Source: Pseudomonas baetica | Lineage (GTDB): Bacteria > Pseudomonadota > Gammaproteobacteria > Pseudomonadales > Pseudomonadaceae | Assembly (NCBI RefSeq): GCF_002813455.1 | Contig: NZ_PHHE01000001.1 | Coordinates: forward strand, 3,399,001-3,463,000 | Length of the DNA stretch: 64,000 nt | Reading direction: 5' to 3' | Shown here: positions 54,668-64,000 of the stretch, piece by piece | Layout of the letters: every line of letters begins with the position of its first letter | Position numbering within the stretch: the stretch's first letter is position 1 | Position numbers and translations under genes: made by a program | The notes under the pieces: model-generated | What the model was told of the DNA's origin: nothing | Database searches by the model: none | The model's input: only the letters and a program-made list of their open reading frames with translations

Positions 54668-56110
54668 TCAAACCGTCCTGCCGTACTGGTCTTCGAAGCG
54701 GACGATGTCGTCCTCTCCCAGGTATTCGCCGCTTTGCACTTCGATGATCACCAGATCGATCACACCGGGGTTTTCCAGGCGATGCCTGTGGCCGGCGGCA
54801 ATGAAGGTCGATTCGTTCTTGGCCACCAGCGTCGTACCGGAGCCATTGTTGGTGACCTTGGCCATGCCTTCGACCACCACCCAGTGTTCGTTGCGGTGAT
54901 GGTGCATTTGCAGGGACAGCTTGCCGCCGGGTTTGACCACGATGCGCTTGATCTTGAAGCGCGGGCCTTCTTCAAGAACGGTGTAGGTGCCCCAGGGCCG
55001 GCTGACGGTGCGGTGCAGGCGATAGGCTTCGTGGGATTTGTCCTTGAGCTGCTTGGCGACGCGCCGCACATCCTGAGCGCGGTCGGCATGGGCCACGAGC
55101 ACGGCGTCGGCGGTGTCGACGATGATCAGGTTATCCACACCCACGGTGGCCACCAGCCGGCCTTCGCTCTGGACAAAGTTATTGTGGCTGTCGATGAAAA
55201 TCGCTTCGCCGCTGGCGCGGTTGTTGTCGGCATCGGCCGGTACCAGTGCGGCCACCGCGCCCCACGAACCGATGTCGCTCCAGTCGAAACCGGCGGGCAC
55301 CACCACAACTTTTTCCGAGCGCTCCATCAACGCGTAGTCGATGGAAATGTCGGTGATTTCAGCGAACAGCGCAGGCGACAGTTCCTGTTGCAGGCAGCCG
55401 ACGGTCTCCACCGGGGCGCTGGCGGCCATGCAGGCGCGGGTCTGCTCCAGCAGTTCTGGCGCGTGCAATTGCAGTTCGGCAATGACGGTCGCAGTGGTAA
55501 AGCAGAACATGCCCGAGTTCCACAGGAAGTTGCCGCTCTCCAGGTAATGCGTGGCGGTCTGCAGGTCGGGTTTTTCCACGAAGCGCTGCACTTTGGCCGC
55601 GCCTCTGGCGTCCAGTGGCGCACCGGTTTCGATGTAACCAAAGCCGGTTTCCGGCGCGGTCGGCAATACGCCGAAGGTCACCAGATAACCGTCCTTCGCC
55701 AGATTCACCGCGTGCTCGACGGCCGTCTTGAGTGCGTCCTGATTGACGATCAAATGGTCGGCCGGCATCACCACCATGATCGCCTCGTCTCCGTGCAGCG
55801 CTTGCAGCGACAGGGCTGCAGCGGCAATCGCCGGGGCGGTATTGCGCCCGGTCGGCTCCAGGAGGAAGTGCCCGCGATGGCGTGACACGTGGGCGGCGCA
55901 ATAGTGATCCTTGCTCTGGAAGTAGTACTCGCGGTTGGTCACCGTGACAATGTCACCCCAGCCGTCGAGCAATGCCGCCGCGCGCTGGTAGGTCTTGCCC
56001 AGCAGCGACTGGCCGTCGGGCAGGGTCATGAACGGCTTGGGATGGCCCTCGCGGGACACCGGCCACAAACGGGTGCCGGCACCGCCGGACAGAATCACGG
56101 GGATCAGCAT
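54668..56110 (-). CDS. wbpW: Mannose-1-phosphate guanylyltransferase / mannose-6-phosphate isomerase WbpW
   Basis: 480 aa, the bifunctional type II PMI/GMP enzyme (family ManC/AlgA/WbpW). N-terminal pyrophosphorylase has ILSGGAGTRLWPVSREGHPKPFM and FVEKPDLQTA. The C-terminal cupin has SRPWGTYTVLEEGPRFKIKRIVVKPGGKLSLQMHHHRNEHWVVVEG. It makes GDP-mannose from fructose-6-P via mannose-6-P and mannose-1-P. The symbol is given for its place between gmd and wzm. It starts 3 nt after the gmd stop. Confidence 0.93.
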   Translation of the reverse strand: MLIPVILSGGAGTRLWPVSREGHPKPFMTLPDGQSLLGKTYQRAAALLDGWGDIVTVTNREYYFQSKDHYCAAHVSRHRGHFLLEPTGRNTAPAIAAAALSLQALHGDEAIMVVMPADHLIVNQDALKTAVEHAVNLAKDGYLVTFGVLPTAPETGFGYIETGAPLDARGAAKVQRFVEKPDLQTATHYLESGNFLWNSGMFCFTTATVIAELQLHAPELLEQTRACMAASAPVETVGCLQQELSPALFAEITDISIDYALMERSEKVVVVPAGFDWSDIGSWGAVAALVPADADNNRASGEAIFIDSHNNFVQSEGRLVATVGVDNLIIVDTADAVLVAHADRAQDVRRVAKQLKDKSHEAYRLHRTVSRPWGTYTVLEEGPRFKIKRIVVKPGGKLSLQMHHHRNEHWVVVEGMAKVTNNGSGTTLVAKNESTFIAAGHRHRLENPGVIDLVIIEVQSGEYLGEDDIVRFEDQYGRTV

Positions 56111-56113
56111 GGC

Positions 56114-57996
<1,883 letters not shown>

Positions 57997-58410
57997 ACAG
58001 CGACCCCTTGGTCTTGAACTTGCGCCACTTTCCCACAGGCTTTAAGGGGAAGTCTGTCAGATCAGTAGAAAAATCCGACACGAGAACAGGCGAAGTCATT
58101 GTTGTAGTTGTTTGTATCAATCTGTGCCAATTGCGCAGTAATTTCAACAGGCCATACCGTGACCGGTCAGTTCTCGTCAGCGTAGTCCGATTTTTCTCGC
58201 TGGGCGGTTCACGAACACTCTGTCGATGTGTTTAGAATGCGCCTTGTCACGATTAGCCGGGTTTGTCGGGATCGTCGTGCAAAAAGGTGAAACTGACCAC
58301 TAAAACAAGAACAAGACGAGACCGAAGACGAAGGACGGATATCCATCCGGTTCGACGCTTGGCCGTCATAGTGTGAGGCTGCCGGGATGGCAGTTTCATC
58401 GTGGAATGCC
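57997..58410. promoter_or_regulatory. Divergent promoter region between rmd and the glycosyltransferase genes
   Basis: About 410 bp with no gene. Both flanking operons must start here. It is somewhat AT-rich in the middle (58080-58160) and ends in a purine-rich stretch (58300-58335, repeated AAGA/GACGA). I could not assign clear -35/-10 boxes. Confidence 0.6.
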
Positions 58411-59991
58411 ATGAATTTCATTCTTTACTCGGACATCAACGACAGTTCCATCAGTCAGAATCTGGGGCATCCCGATTCCAGTTATTACTTTGTCCTGAAA
58501 GCCTATCGCCCGCTGCTCGAAACGCTCGGGCGAGTCCACGTGGTGGATTCGGTTGCAGGCGTTGACCCGGCCTACCGACAGTTACTCGCCGCAGGCCAGG
58601 AGAGTGTCTTCCTCTCGTTCACGCGGCCGCAGAAGACCCCGATCGATCTTGAATGCCCGACAGTTTGCGTTGTCGCGTGGGAGTACGACTCGATCCCCGA
58701 CGAACAGTGGGGCAACGATCCGCGTCAAGACTGGACGCGCATGTTGGCCAGGCACGGGCGAGTGATAACGCTGTCCAGCCACGCGGCCAAAGCGATTCGT
58801 CGCTCCATGGGAGAGGACTTCCCGGTATTGGTATTACCAGCGCCGTTGTGGGAACGCTTTACAGCGATTCGCGAGCAACCTGTCAGCGCGCCGGTCAATG
58901 CAGGTGCAACGTTGACGGTCAAAGGTTGCATCTTTGATTCCCGCCTGATGAACCTGCACCCGGATAACCTGCTACCGGAGCCGCTCACCCCGGAGGAGCA
59001 GGCCGAGTTCGTTGCTCAACTGGAAGCCTCGCGACCGCCGCCGCTGACCTTGAAGCGGCGCTTTGTGATTGCCCGGCATTTCCTGCGCCTGTGGGTACTG
59101 AATCTGGGCCACGAGCAGACGCCGCCGGTGCCTCGGGTCAGACTTCTGCAGAACTGGTACTGGGAAGGGGTTCGCGATCTGCTCTCGGACACCGTGCATG
59201 AATGGCTGGGTGAACGCCTGCCGAATATCGCCGGCCCTATCCCTTTACCTGTGACCGTTCAACCGCCACCACGAGATTTACCGGACACATCGTTGCAGGT
59301 CGAAACCCGCGTCGACGGTGTGGTCTACGTGTCGGTGTTCCGCCCCTCAGACGGGCGCAAGAACTGGCTACAGATCCTGAGCGCTTTTTGCGCGGCGTTT
59401 CGTGACACGCCAGACGCCACGCTGGTGATGAAATTCACCCAGAGCGATCTGGCAGCCGTCTATGCACACTTGATGACACCACTGGCGCAACTGGCACCTT
59501 TTTCCTGCCGGGTCGTGATGATTCAGGGCTATCTGGATGATGCTGAATATGCGCGGCTTTATCAGGCTGCGAGTTTTTACGTCAACGCCTCGCATTGTGA
59601 AGGGCTGTGCCTGCCACTGATGGAGTTCATGGCGTGCGGCAAACCGGTGATCGCTCCCGATCATACGGCGATGCAAGACTACATCGACGAGTCCGTGGCG
59701 TTCGTGGTCGGCTCCAGCGTAGAGGTGTGCACTTGGCCACATGACCCGCGAATGCTCTTTCGCGCACAGCGTTATCGACCAGATTGGGGGTCATTGAAAC
59801 AGGCCTACGAAAACAGCTACCGGATGGCCAAGACACAGCCTCAGGATTATCAACGCATGTCGCTGGCAGCAGCCGAACGCATGCACGATTACTGCGCGAT
59901 GCCGGCACTGCAAAAGCGTGTTGCGGATTTCTTCGGGCCACAGTCACAGGCGAGCAACATTGCCCCGGTTACGGATAACGCCTCATGCTGA
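58411..59991 (+). CDS. Glycosyltransferase (GT4-like), first of two tandem paralogues
   Basis: 526 aa. N-terminus MNFILYSDINDSSISQNLGHPDSSYYFVLKAYRPLLETLGRV; C-terminal GT-B domain with VYVSVFRPSDGRKNWLQILSAFCAAF and the E-x7-E motif in EGLCLPLMEFMACGKPVIAPDHTAM. A second protein of the same plan follows with a 7-nt overlap. This copy has an extra segment of about 90 residues (roughly residues 195-285) that the other lacks. ATG 58411 is chosen by alignment with the paralogue; 58387 is an alternative. Genes at the same place in P. aeruginosa (PA5455-PA5459 region) are needed for normal A-band polysaccharide, so it probably modifies or starts that chain. Confidence 0.85.
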   Translation: MNFILYSDINDSSISQNLGHPDSSYYFVLKAYRPLLETLGRVHVVDSVAGVDPAYRQLLAAGQESVFLSFTRPQKTPIDLECPTVCVVAWEYDSIPDEQWGNDPRQDWTRMLARHGRVITLSSHAAKAIRRSMGEDFPVLVLPAPLWERFTAIREQPVSAPVNAGATLTVKGCIFDSRLMNLHPDNLLPEPLTPEEQAEFVAQLEASRPPPLTLKRRFVIARHFLRLWVLNLGHEQTPPVPRVRLLQNWYWEGVRDLLSDTVHEWLGERLPNIAGPIPLPVTVQPPPRDLPDTSLQVETRVDGVVYVSVFRPSDGRKNWLQILSAFCAAFRDTPDATLVMKFTQSDLAAVYAHLMTPLAQLAPFSCRVVMIQGYLDDAEYARLYQAASFYVNASHCEGLCLPLMEFMACGKPVIAPDHTAMQDYIDESVAFVVGSSVEVCTWPHDPRMLFRAQRYRPDWGSLKQAYENSYRMAKTQPQDYQRMSLAAAERMHDYCAMPALQKRVADFFGPQSQASNIAPVTDNASC

Positions 59992-61289
59992 TCATCATCC
60001 ATTCGGAAACCAACCAGCACACCATCAGCCGCAACCTGGGGCGTTCGGAGTACAGCTATTACTTCGTACTCAAGGAGTATCGGCCGGTGCTCGAGCGCCT
60101 CGGGCGGGTGATCGAGGTCGTGGACCCGAACACTGAAGTCGATGCGTTGTACGCAGACTGCCAATCCCGTGGCGAGCCTTGCGTGTTTCTGTCGTTCTCG
60201 CCACCGCATCGCACGCCGGTGCATCTGGCCTGCCCGACGTTGCCGGTATTTGCCTGGGAGTTCAGCACCATCCCCAACGAGCCGTTTGCCGGTGATCCGA
60301 TGAATGACTGGCGCACGGTACTCAATGCCTGCGGTGCGGCGATTACCCATTCCAGCTACACGGTCAACGCCGTGCGCGAAGTGATGAATACCGATTACCC
60401 GATTGTCGCCGTACCCGCCCCGGTCTGGGATCGATTCGCGGCGCGCGGCGTTCAGTTGCAGGGTCAACCTGCGGTCGATTCAGTGCGATTGAAGATCAAG
60501 GGTCTGGTGGTCGACAGTCGCGAGATCAATCTCAATGCATTCGGCCCCGCACAACTGCGCAGTGGCCCGGGAATCAGATTCCACGCACCTGTCACCGAGC
60601 AGACGTTGTTGCTTGAAGGCGTGGTGTACACCTCGGTGTTCAATCCCCGCGACGGGCGCAAGAACTGGGAGGACATGATCAGTGCCTTCTGCGCAACGTT
60701 CCGTGAGACCGCTGACGCGACGCTGGTGCTCAAACTCACCCACCACGATGCACAAGAAGCGCTCACCGACATCCTTCATCACCTGTACAAAAATCAGCCT
60801 TATCGCTGCCGCATCGTGTTGGTCTATGGCTATCTGGCCGACGCGGATTACGAACGTCTGGTGCAGGCGACGCGCTACGTCGTCAACACGTCCTATGGCG
60901 AGGGCCAGTGCCTGCCGCTGATGGAGTTCATGTCTTGCGGTAAACCGGCGGTGGCGCCTTGCACGACAGCGATGATCGATTATCTCAACGCCGATAACGC
61001 GTTCCTGATCGAGTCAACCGAGGAGTTCACAGCCTGGCCGCACGATCCGCGGTCGGCCTACAGGACCCTGCGCTACGCGGTCAATTGGGCCTCGATTTGC
61101 GCGGCTTATCGCGCCAGCTACGAGGTGGCTAAAAACCATCCACCGCGTTATGCGCAGATGTCGGCGCAAGCCGTGAGCAGCCTGCAAGGGTTTTGCAGTC
61201 AGGCCGTGGCCGAGCAACGGTTGCAGGCATTCTTTGCGCAACTGTTCGAGACGCGCGCCGTATTTGCCATGGAGGCGACCGAAGCATGA
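59985..61289 (+). CDS. Glycosyltransferase (GT4-like), second of two tandem paralogues
   Basis: 434 aa. MLIIIHSETNQHTISRNLGRSEYSYYFVLKEYRPVLERLGRV aligns with the preceding protein, as do VYTSVFNPRDGRKNWEDMISAFCATF and EGQCLPLMEFMSCGKPAVAPCTTAM (E-x7-E). It overlaps the genes on both sides (7 nt and ATGA), so it is translationally coupled. Likely a cytoplasmic sugar transferase for the A-band chain; donor and acceptor cannot be read from sequence. Confidence 0.87.
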   Translation: MLIIIHSETNQHTISRNLGRSEYSYYFVLKEYRPVLERLGRVIEVVDPNTEVDALYADCQSRGEPCVFLSFSPPHRTPVHLACPTLPVFAWEFSTIPNEPFAGDPMNDWRTVLNACGAAITHSSYTVNAVREVMNTDYPIVAVPAPVWDRFAARGVQLQGQPAVDSVRLKIKGLVVDSREINLNAFGPAQLRSGPGIRFHAPVTEQTLLLEGVVYTSVFNPRDGRKNWEDMISAFCATFRETADATLVLKLTHHDAQEALTDILHHLYKNQPYRCRIVLVYGYLADADYERLVQATRYVVNTSYGEGQCLPLMEFMSCGKPAVAPCTTAMIDYLNADNAFLIESTEEFTAWPHDPRSAYRTLRYAVNWASICAAYRASYEVAKNHPPRYAQMSAQAVSSLQGFCSQAVAEQRLQAFFAQLFETRAVFAMEATEA

Positions 61290-62215
61290 TTCGTCGATTG
61301 CTCCAGCGTTTTTTTGCCGAGCCGCAAGCGCCGTTGACGGTAGAGCCTGTCCCCGAGCCGGTCGTTGAGGCACCTCCAGAACAAGAGCCAGAACCCTTGT
61401 TCACCTGGTCGCCGCGCGATGTCGGTTTGCGTGATGCGGTACTGGATGGCTGGTTTCTCAATGACAGCGGCGAATTGCTCAAGGGCTTTGCGATAACGGC
61501 TGACGACACCCTGCTCGACGTTGGCTGTGGCGAGGGCGCCGCTACATTGTTCGCGGTACGCCAGGGCGCATCGGTGATCTTTACCGACAGTGAACACGAC
61601 AAAGTGCGCGATCTGGCCTGCCAGGTCGAAGCCCGGAGCACCAAGCCGAATCTGGGGCTGGTCAGTAATACCTTGCCATTGCCGTTGGCGGATGGCTGCG
61701 CGAGCAAAGTGGTGTGCATGGAGGTGTTGGAGCACGTAGACGAGCCCGAATCATTCATGGCCGAACTGGCGCGTATGGGACGTCCCGGTGCGTTATACCT
61801 GCTCAGTGTGCCGGCGCCGGTTGGCGAGCATTTGCAGAAAGGCATCGCCCCGCCAAGTTATTACCAGACGCCCAATCATGTGCAGATTTTCTCCCCGGAG
61901 CGCTTCGCTGCCATGGTCGAGGATGCCGGACTGGTTATCGAACATCGACAAGCCACCGGATTCTTCTGGGTGATGGGCATGATTTTCTTCTGGGCCAGCG
62001 AAAAGGCTGCCGGTAAAGATCCGGGCGGTGCGGTGCGCGATCGCATTCATGCACCGTTCCCCCATCTGATGGGCGGGTGGGCCAGAACCTGGGAAGAGAT
62101 GCTTGACCGGCCTGACGGGCTTGCGATCAAACAGGTACTTGACCAGTTCATGCCCAAGAGTCAGGTGATCATTGCGCGTAAACCACTGGATGCCGGGCTG
62201 CCACATGAGCAGTAA
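61286..62215 (+). CDS. SAM-dependent methyltransferase (type 11), probable O-chain methylation
   Basis: 309 aa. A Pro/Glu-rich N-terminal segment (residues 15-50) is followed by a class I methyltransferase: TLLDVGCGEGAATLFAVRQGASVIFTD (SAM site) and VVCMEVLEHVDEPESFMAELARM. It overlaps the upstream glycosyltransferase stop. A-band chains of P. aeruginosa carry methylated rhamnose at the non-reducing end, and Wzt here has a carbohydrate-binding domain that could read such a cap. The link is an inference from context. Confidence 0.88.
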   Translation: MIRRLLQRFFAEPQAPLTVEPVPEPVVEAPPEQEPEPLFTWSPRDVGLRDAVLDGWFLNDSGELLKGFAITADDTLLDVGCGEGAATLFAVRQGASVIFTDSEHDKVRDLACQVEARSTKPNLGLVSNTLPLPLADGCASKVVCMEVLEHVDEPESFMAELARMGRPGALYLLSVPAPVGEHLQKGIAPPSYYQTPNHVQIFSPERFAAMVEDAGLVIEHRQATGFFWVMGMIFFWASEKAAGKDPGGAVRDRIHAPFPHLMGGWARTWEEMLDRPDGLAIKQVLDQFMPKSQVIIARKPLDAGLPHEQ

Positions 62216-63359
62216 TCGAATCATGGACATCGAGGTGCTGCGCGCTATCGCCGTGCTCGGCGTGCTGTTTCATCATTTGTCCGGCAACCTGTTCAGCGAT
62301 CCCGTGCCGCTGCTCGAATCCATTCACGCCTGGGCGCAGCCGTGGTGGGGAGTGGATCTGTTTTTTGCCATTTCCGGATTCGTCATCGCCCGCAGTCTGA
62401 TTCCCGCGTTGCGCAGTTGCAGCACCCGTCAGGCCTACTGGGCGCAAACGCGTAACTTCTGGTTGCGTCGAGCCTTTCGCCTGCTGCCATCAGCCTGGTT
62501 GTGGTTGGCGCTGGTCCTGCTGATGTGCATGTTTTTTAACCGCTCCGGAGCATTCGGCACGCTACAGGCCAACCTGCAGGCCACCCTCGCGGGGGTATTG
62601 CAGTATGCCAATTTCCGTTTTGCCGACGCTTTTCTTCATTACGAATACGGCAGCAGTTTCGTCTACTGGAGTCTGGCGCTGGAGGAGCAGTTTTACTTGC
62701 TGTTTCCGCTGCTGATTCTGGTTTGTCGCAAGCATCTGGTGTGGATGTTGCTGGCGCTGGTTGCGGTGCAACTCTTGATGGTCCGTACGCCGCTGCTGAT
62801 GGTCGTCAGGACGGACGCGCTGGCCCTTGGCGTGCTGTTGGCGATGTGGAGTGTGCAACCGAGCTATCGACGGTGGCAGCCGACGTTTCTCGGGAGTCCG
62901 TGGGCCGGAATTACAACGCTGATAGCCGTCGGGTTGCTGATGAGTTACCTGGCCACCGACCGTTTTTCCCCGACCCACTATCGCATCGGCGCCATCGCAA
63001 TACTCAGTGCAGGGCTGGTGTGGATCGCGTCTTACGATGGTAACTATCTCTTGCCTGCTGGCCGATTGCAGCGATTGATGGCGTGGGTTGGCAGTCGTTC
63101 TTATGGCATCTATCTGATCCACATTCCGGTATATTTCCTGGTGCGCGAAGTGATTTTCCGTTTGCAGGCCGCAGGCCTGCCGAGCCCGGCGGGACACCCG
63201 TTAATGACATTGCTGTTCGCATTCGGCCTGATCGTACTGCTCAGCGAACTGAATTATCGCTTCGTCGAAATGCCTATGCGCAATCGCGGCGTGGCACTGG
63301 TGAAACGTCTCGGCCCGTCCCGCAGGCCTGTCCCGTCCACTGAGGCCTCCTCATGTTGA
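62205..63359 (+). CDS. Membrane acyltransferase (acyltransferase 3 family)
   Basis: 384 aa, about ten membrane helices. Family motifs: MDIEVLRAIAVLGVLFHHLSGNLF (catalytic His), GVDLFFAISGFVIARSLIPAL, RAFRLLPSAWLWLALVL, YWSLALEEQFYLLFPLLILV. Such proteins transfer acetyl or similar groups to surface sugars. The start at 62205 (MSSNRIMDIEVL) overlaps the methyltransferase stop by 11 nt. It ends the four-gene O-chain modification unit. Confidence 0.9.
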   Translation: MSSNRIMDIEVLRAIAVLGVLFHHLSGNLFSDPVPLLESIHAWAQPWWGVDLFFAISGFVIARSLIPALRSCSTRQAYWAQTRNFWLRRAFRLLPSAWLWLALVLLMCMFFNRSGAFGTLQANLQATLAGVLQYANFRFADAFLHYEYGSSFVYWSLALEEQFYLLFPLLILVCRKHLVWMLLALVAVQLLMVRTPLLMVVRTDALALGVLLAMWSVQPSYRRWQPTFLGSPWAGITTLIAVGLLMSYLATDRFSPTHYRIGAIAILSAGLVWIASYDGNYLLPAGRLQRLMAWVGSRSYGIYLIHIPVYFLVREVIFRLQAAGLPSPAGHPLMTLLFAFGLIVLLSELNYRFVEMPMRNRGVALVKRLGPSRRPVPSTEASSC

Positions 63360-63400
63360 GTCTTTTGCTCCCCGCCAAGCGCGGGTGATACCTCGCTCGA

Positions 63401-63425
63401 CGCCCGCAAGCCCGCTCCTGTAGGG
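63401..63425. repeat. Single REP element
   Basis: CGCAAGCCCGCTCCTGTAGGG, a half of the REP doublets found at 42.3 and 48.9 kb, between the acyltransferase and the lipoprotein gene. Confidence 0.7.
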
Positions 63426-63470
63426 TTTTGTGTAACCTTGCACCTTTGTGGTGTCCGGGATCTGGAAGGT

Positions 63471-64000
63471 ATGCGGTTTATTGTGGCGCTGTTTTTGGGG
63501 GTCTTGCTCGCGGGTTGTGAACGGCACGATTCACCGCCACTCGATCAGCAGCTGTACATCTGGCAACGTCAGTGGACGCCGGCCCATGAGGCGGCGTTGC
63601 GCGATAGCCGCAGTGATTTCTCGACCTTGCGGGTGCTGGCGTTGCAGGCGTTTCCGGGGGCGGGATGGCGCCGGGCATTTATCGATGCGACGTTGCTCAA
63701 GGGCGATGGTCGCCCGCTGATTGCGGTGATTCGTCTCGACGGCCAGCTCAAGGCGCTGGATCAGCAGCAGGTCACGGCGCAGATTCTTCAGGTCATCAAT
63801 GACTGGCAGGCGCAGGGCCTGACCCTGAGTGGCGTGGAGATCGACCACGATGCCGGCAATGCGCGGCTGCCGGCCTACGCAGAATTCCTCACCCATCTAC
63901 GCTCGGCACTCCCGCAATCATTGCCTCTGAGCATCACCGCGTTGCCGGCGTGGCTCGACAGTGCGCAATTGCCAAACTTGCTGGCGACGGTCGACAGCAG
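63471..64000 (+). CDS. Lipoprotein, DUF3142-like (3' end outside window)
   Basis: 176 residues visible, frame open at the edge. N-terminal lipoprotein signal MRFIVALFLGVLLAGC with lipobox LLAGC (Cys16), so it should be lipidated and face the periplasm. The following LYIWQRQWTPAHEAAL, GLTLSGVEIDHDAGNARLPAYAEFLTHLRSAL and LPLSITALPAWLDS resemble the DUF3142 family, which looks like a glycosyl-hydrolase-type barrel. The function is not known. It is separated from the acyltransferase by 111 bp with a REP element, so it is probably a separate unit. Confidence 0.75.
   Translation, partial: MRFIVALFLGVLLAGCERHDSPPLDQQLYIWQRQWTPAHEAALRDSRSDFSTLRVLALQAFPGAGWRRAFIDATLLKGDGRPLIAVIRLDGQLKALDQQQVTAQILQVINDWQAQGLTLSGVEIDHDAGNARLPAYAEFLTHLRSALPQSLPLSITALPAWLDSAQLPNLLATVDS

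Overview
The window is the origin-proximal chromosome segment of a Pseudomonas, most likely of the fluorescens group. The evidence is the order gyrB-recF-dnaN-dnaA-(oriC)-rpmH-rnpA-yidD-yidC-mnmE-mnmG-rsmG-parA-parB-atpIBEFHAGDC-glmU-deoR-glmS, a perfect Pseudomonas-type parS site, Pseudomonas REP palindromes, and a D-rhamnose (A-band / common polysaccharide antigen) LPS locus in the same gene order as P. aeruginosa rmd-gmd-wbpW-wzm-wzt-wbpXYZ.

Layout. (1) 1-7.7 kb, minus strand: a type VI secretion cargo module, hcp - vgrG - rhs. The rhs gene runs off the left edge, so its toxin tip is not visible. hcp has a sigma-54-like promoter preceded by three copies of an 18-bp palindrome. (2) 8.3-18.0 kb: a decayed Tn7-like transposon inserted directly behind the gyrB stop codon. 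It has TGT...ACA ends, a perfect 5-bp target duplication (CGGGA), TnsB-type end repeats, an apparently intact tnsA, and a tnsB that is frameshifted and cut off by an IS3-family element. That IS3 copy is itself interrupted by an IS66-family element, and an IS4-family element sits near the right end. The remaining cargo is a caspase-like peptidase with a C-terminal EAD1-like domain, next to a second gene, truncated by the IS3 copy, that ends in the same domain. A second, older Tn7-like right end lies just outside the left end, so the site was used at least twice. (3) 18-24.2 kb, minus strand: gyrB, recF, dnaN, dnaA. (4) 24.2-24.75 kb: oriC. A second DnaA-box and AT-rich region with similar architecture lies at 28.7-29.2 kb, upstream of mnmG. 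(5) 24.7-45.1 kb, plus strand: ribosome/RNase P/membrane insertion, tRNA modification, chromosome partition, the complete F1Fo ATP synthase operon, and UDP-GlcNAc synthesis (glmU, a DeoR regulator, glmS). The classical attTn7 behind glmS is empty. (6) 45.1-48.9 kb: a LysR regulator, a glutathione S-transferase gene with an in-frame TGA, and a three-domain PNPOx/FNR/ferredoxin oxidoreductase. (7) 49.0-58.0 kb, minus strand: the A-band O-polysaccharide operon, making GDP-D-rhamnose (WbpW, Gmd, Rmd), polymerising it (WbpX/Y/Z) and exporting it (Wzm/Wzt). Divergent from it (58.4-63.4 kb) are two paralogous glycosyltransferases, a methyltransferase and an acyltransferase that probably finish or decorate that polymer. 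The window ends in a lipoprotein gene.

Most notable: the gyrB-targeted tandem Tn7-like insertions with a caspase/EAD1 conflict-type system as cargo, the helically phased palindromes upstream of hcp, and the strong excess of perfect DnaA boxes, many inside genes, around the origin. All calls come from reading the sequence. No database search was run.
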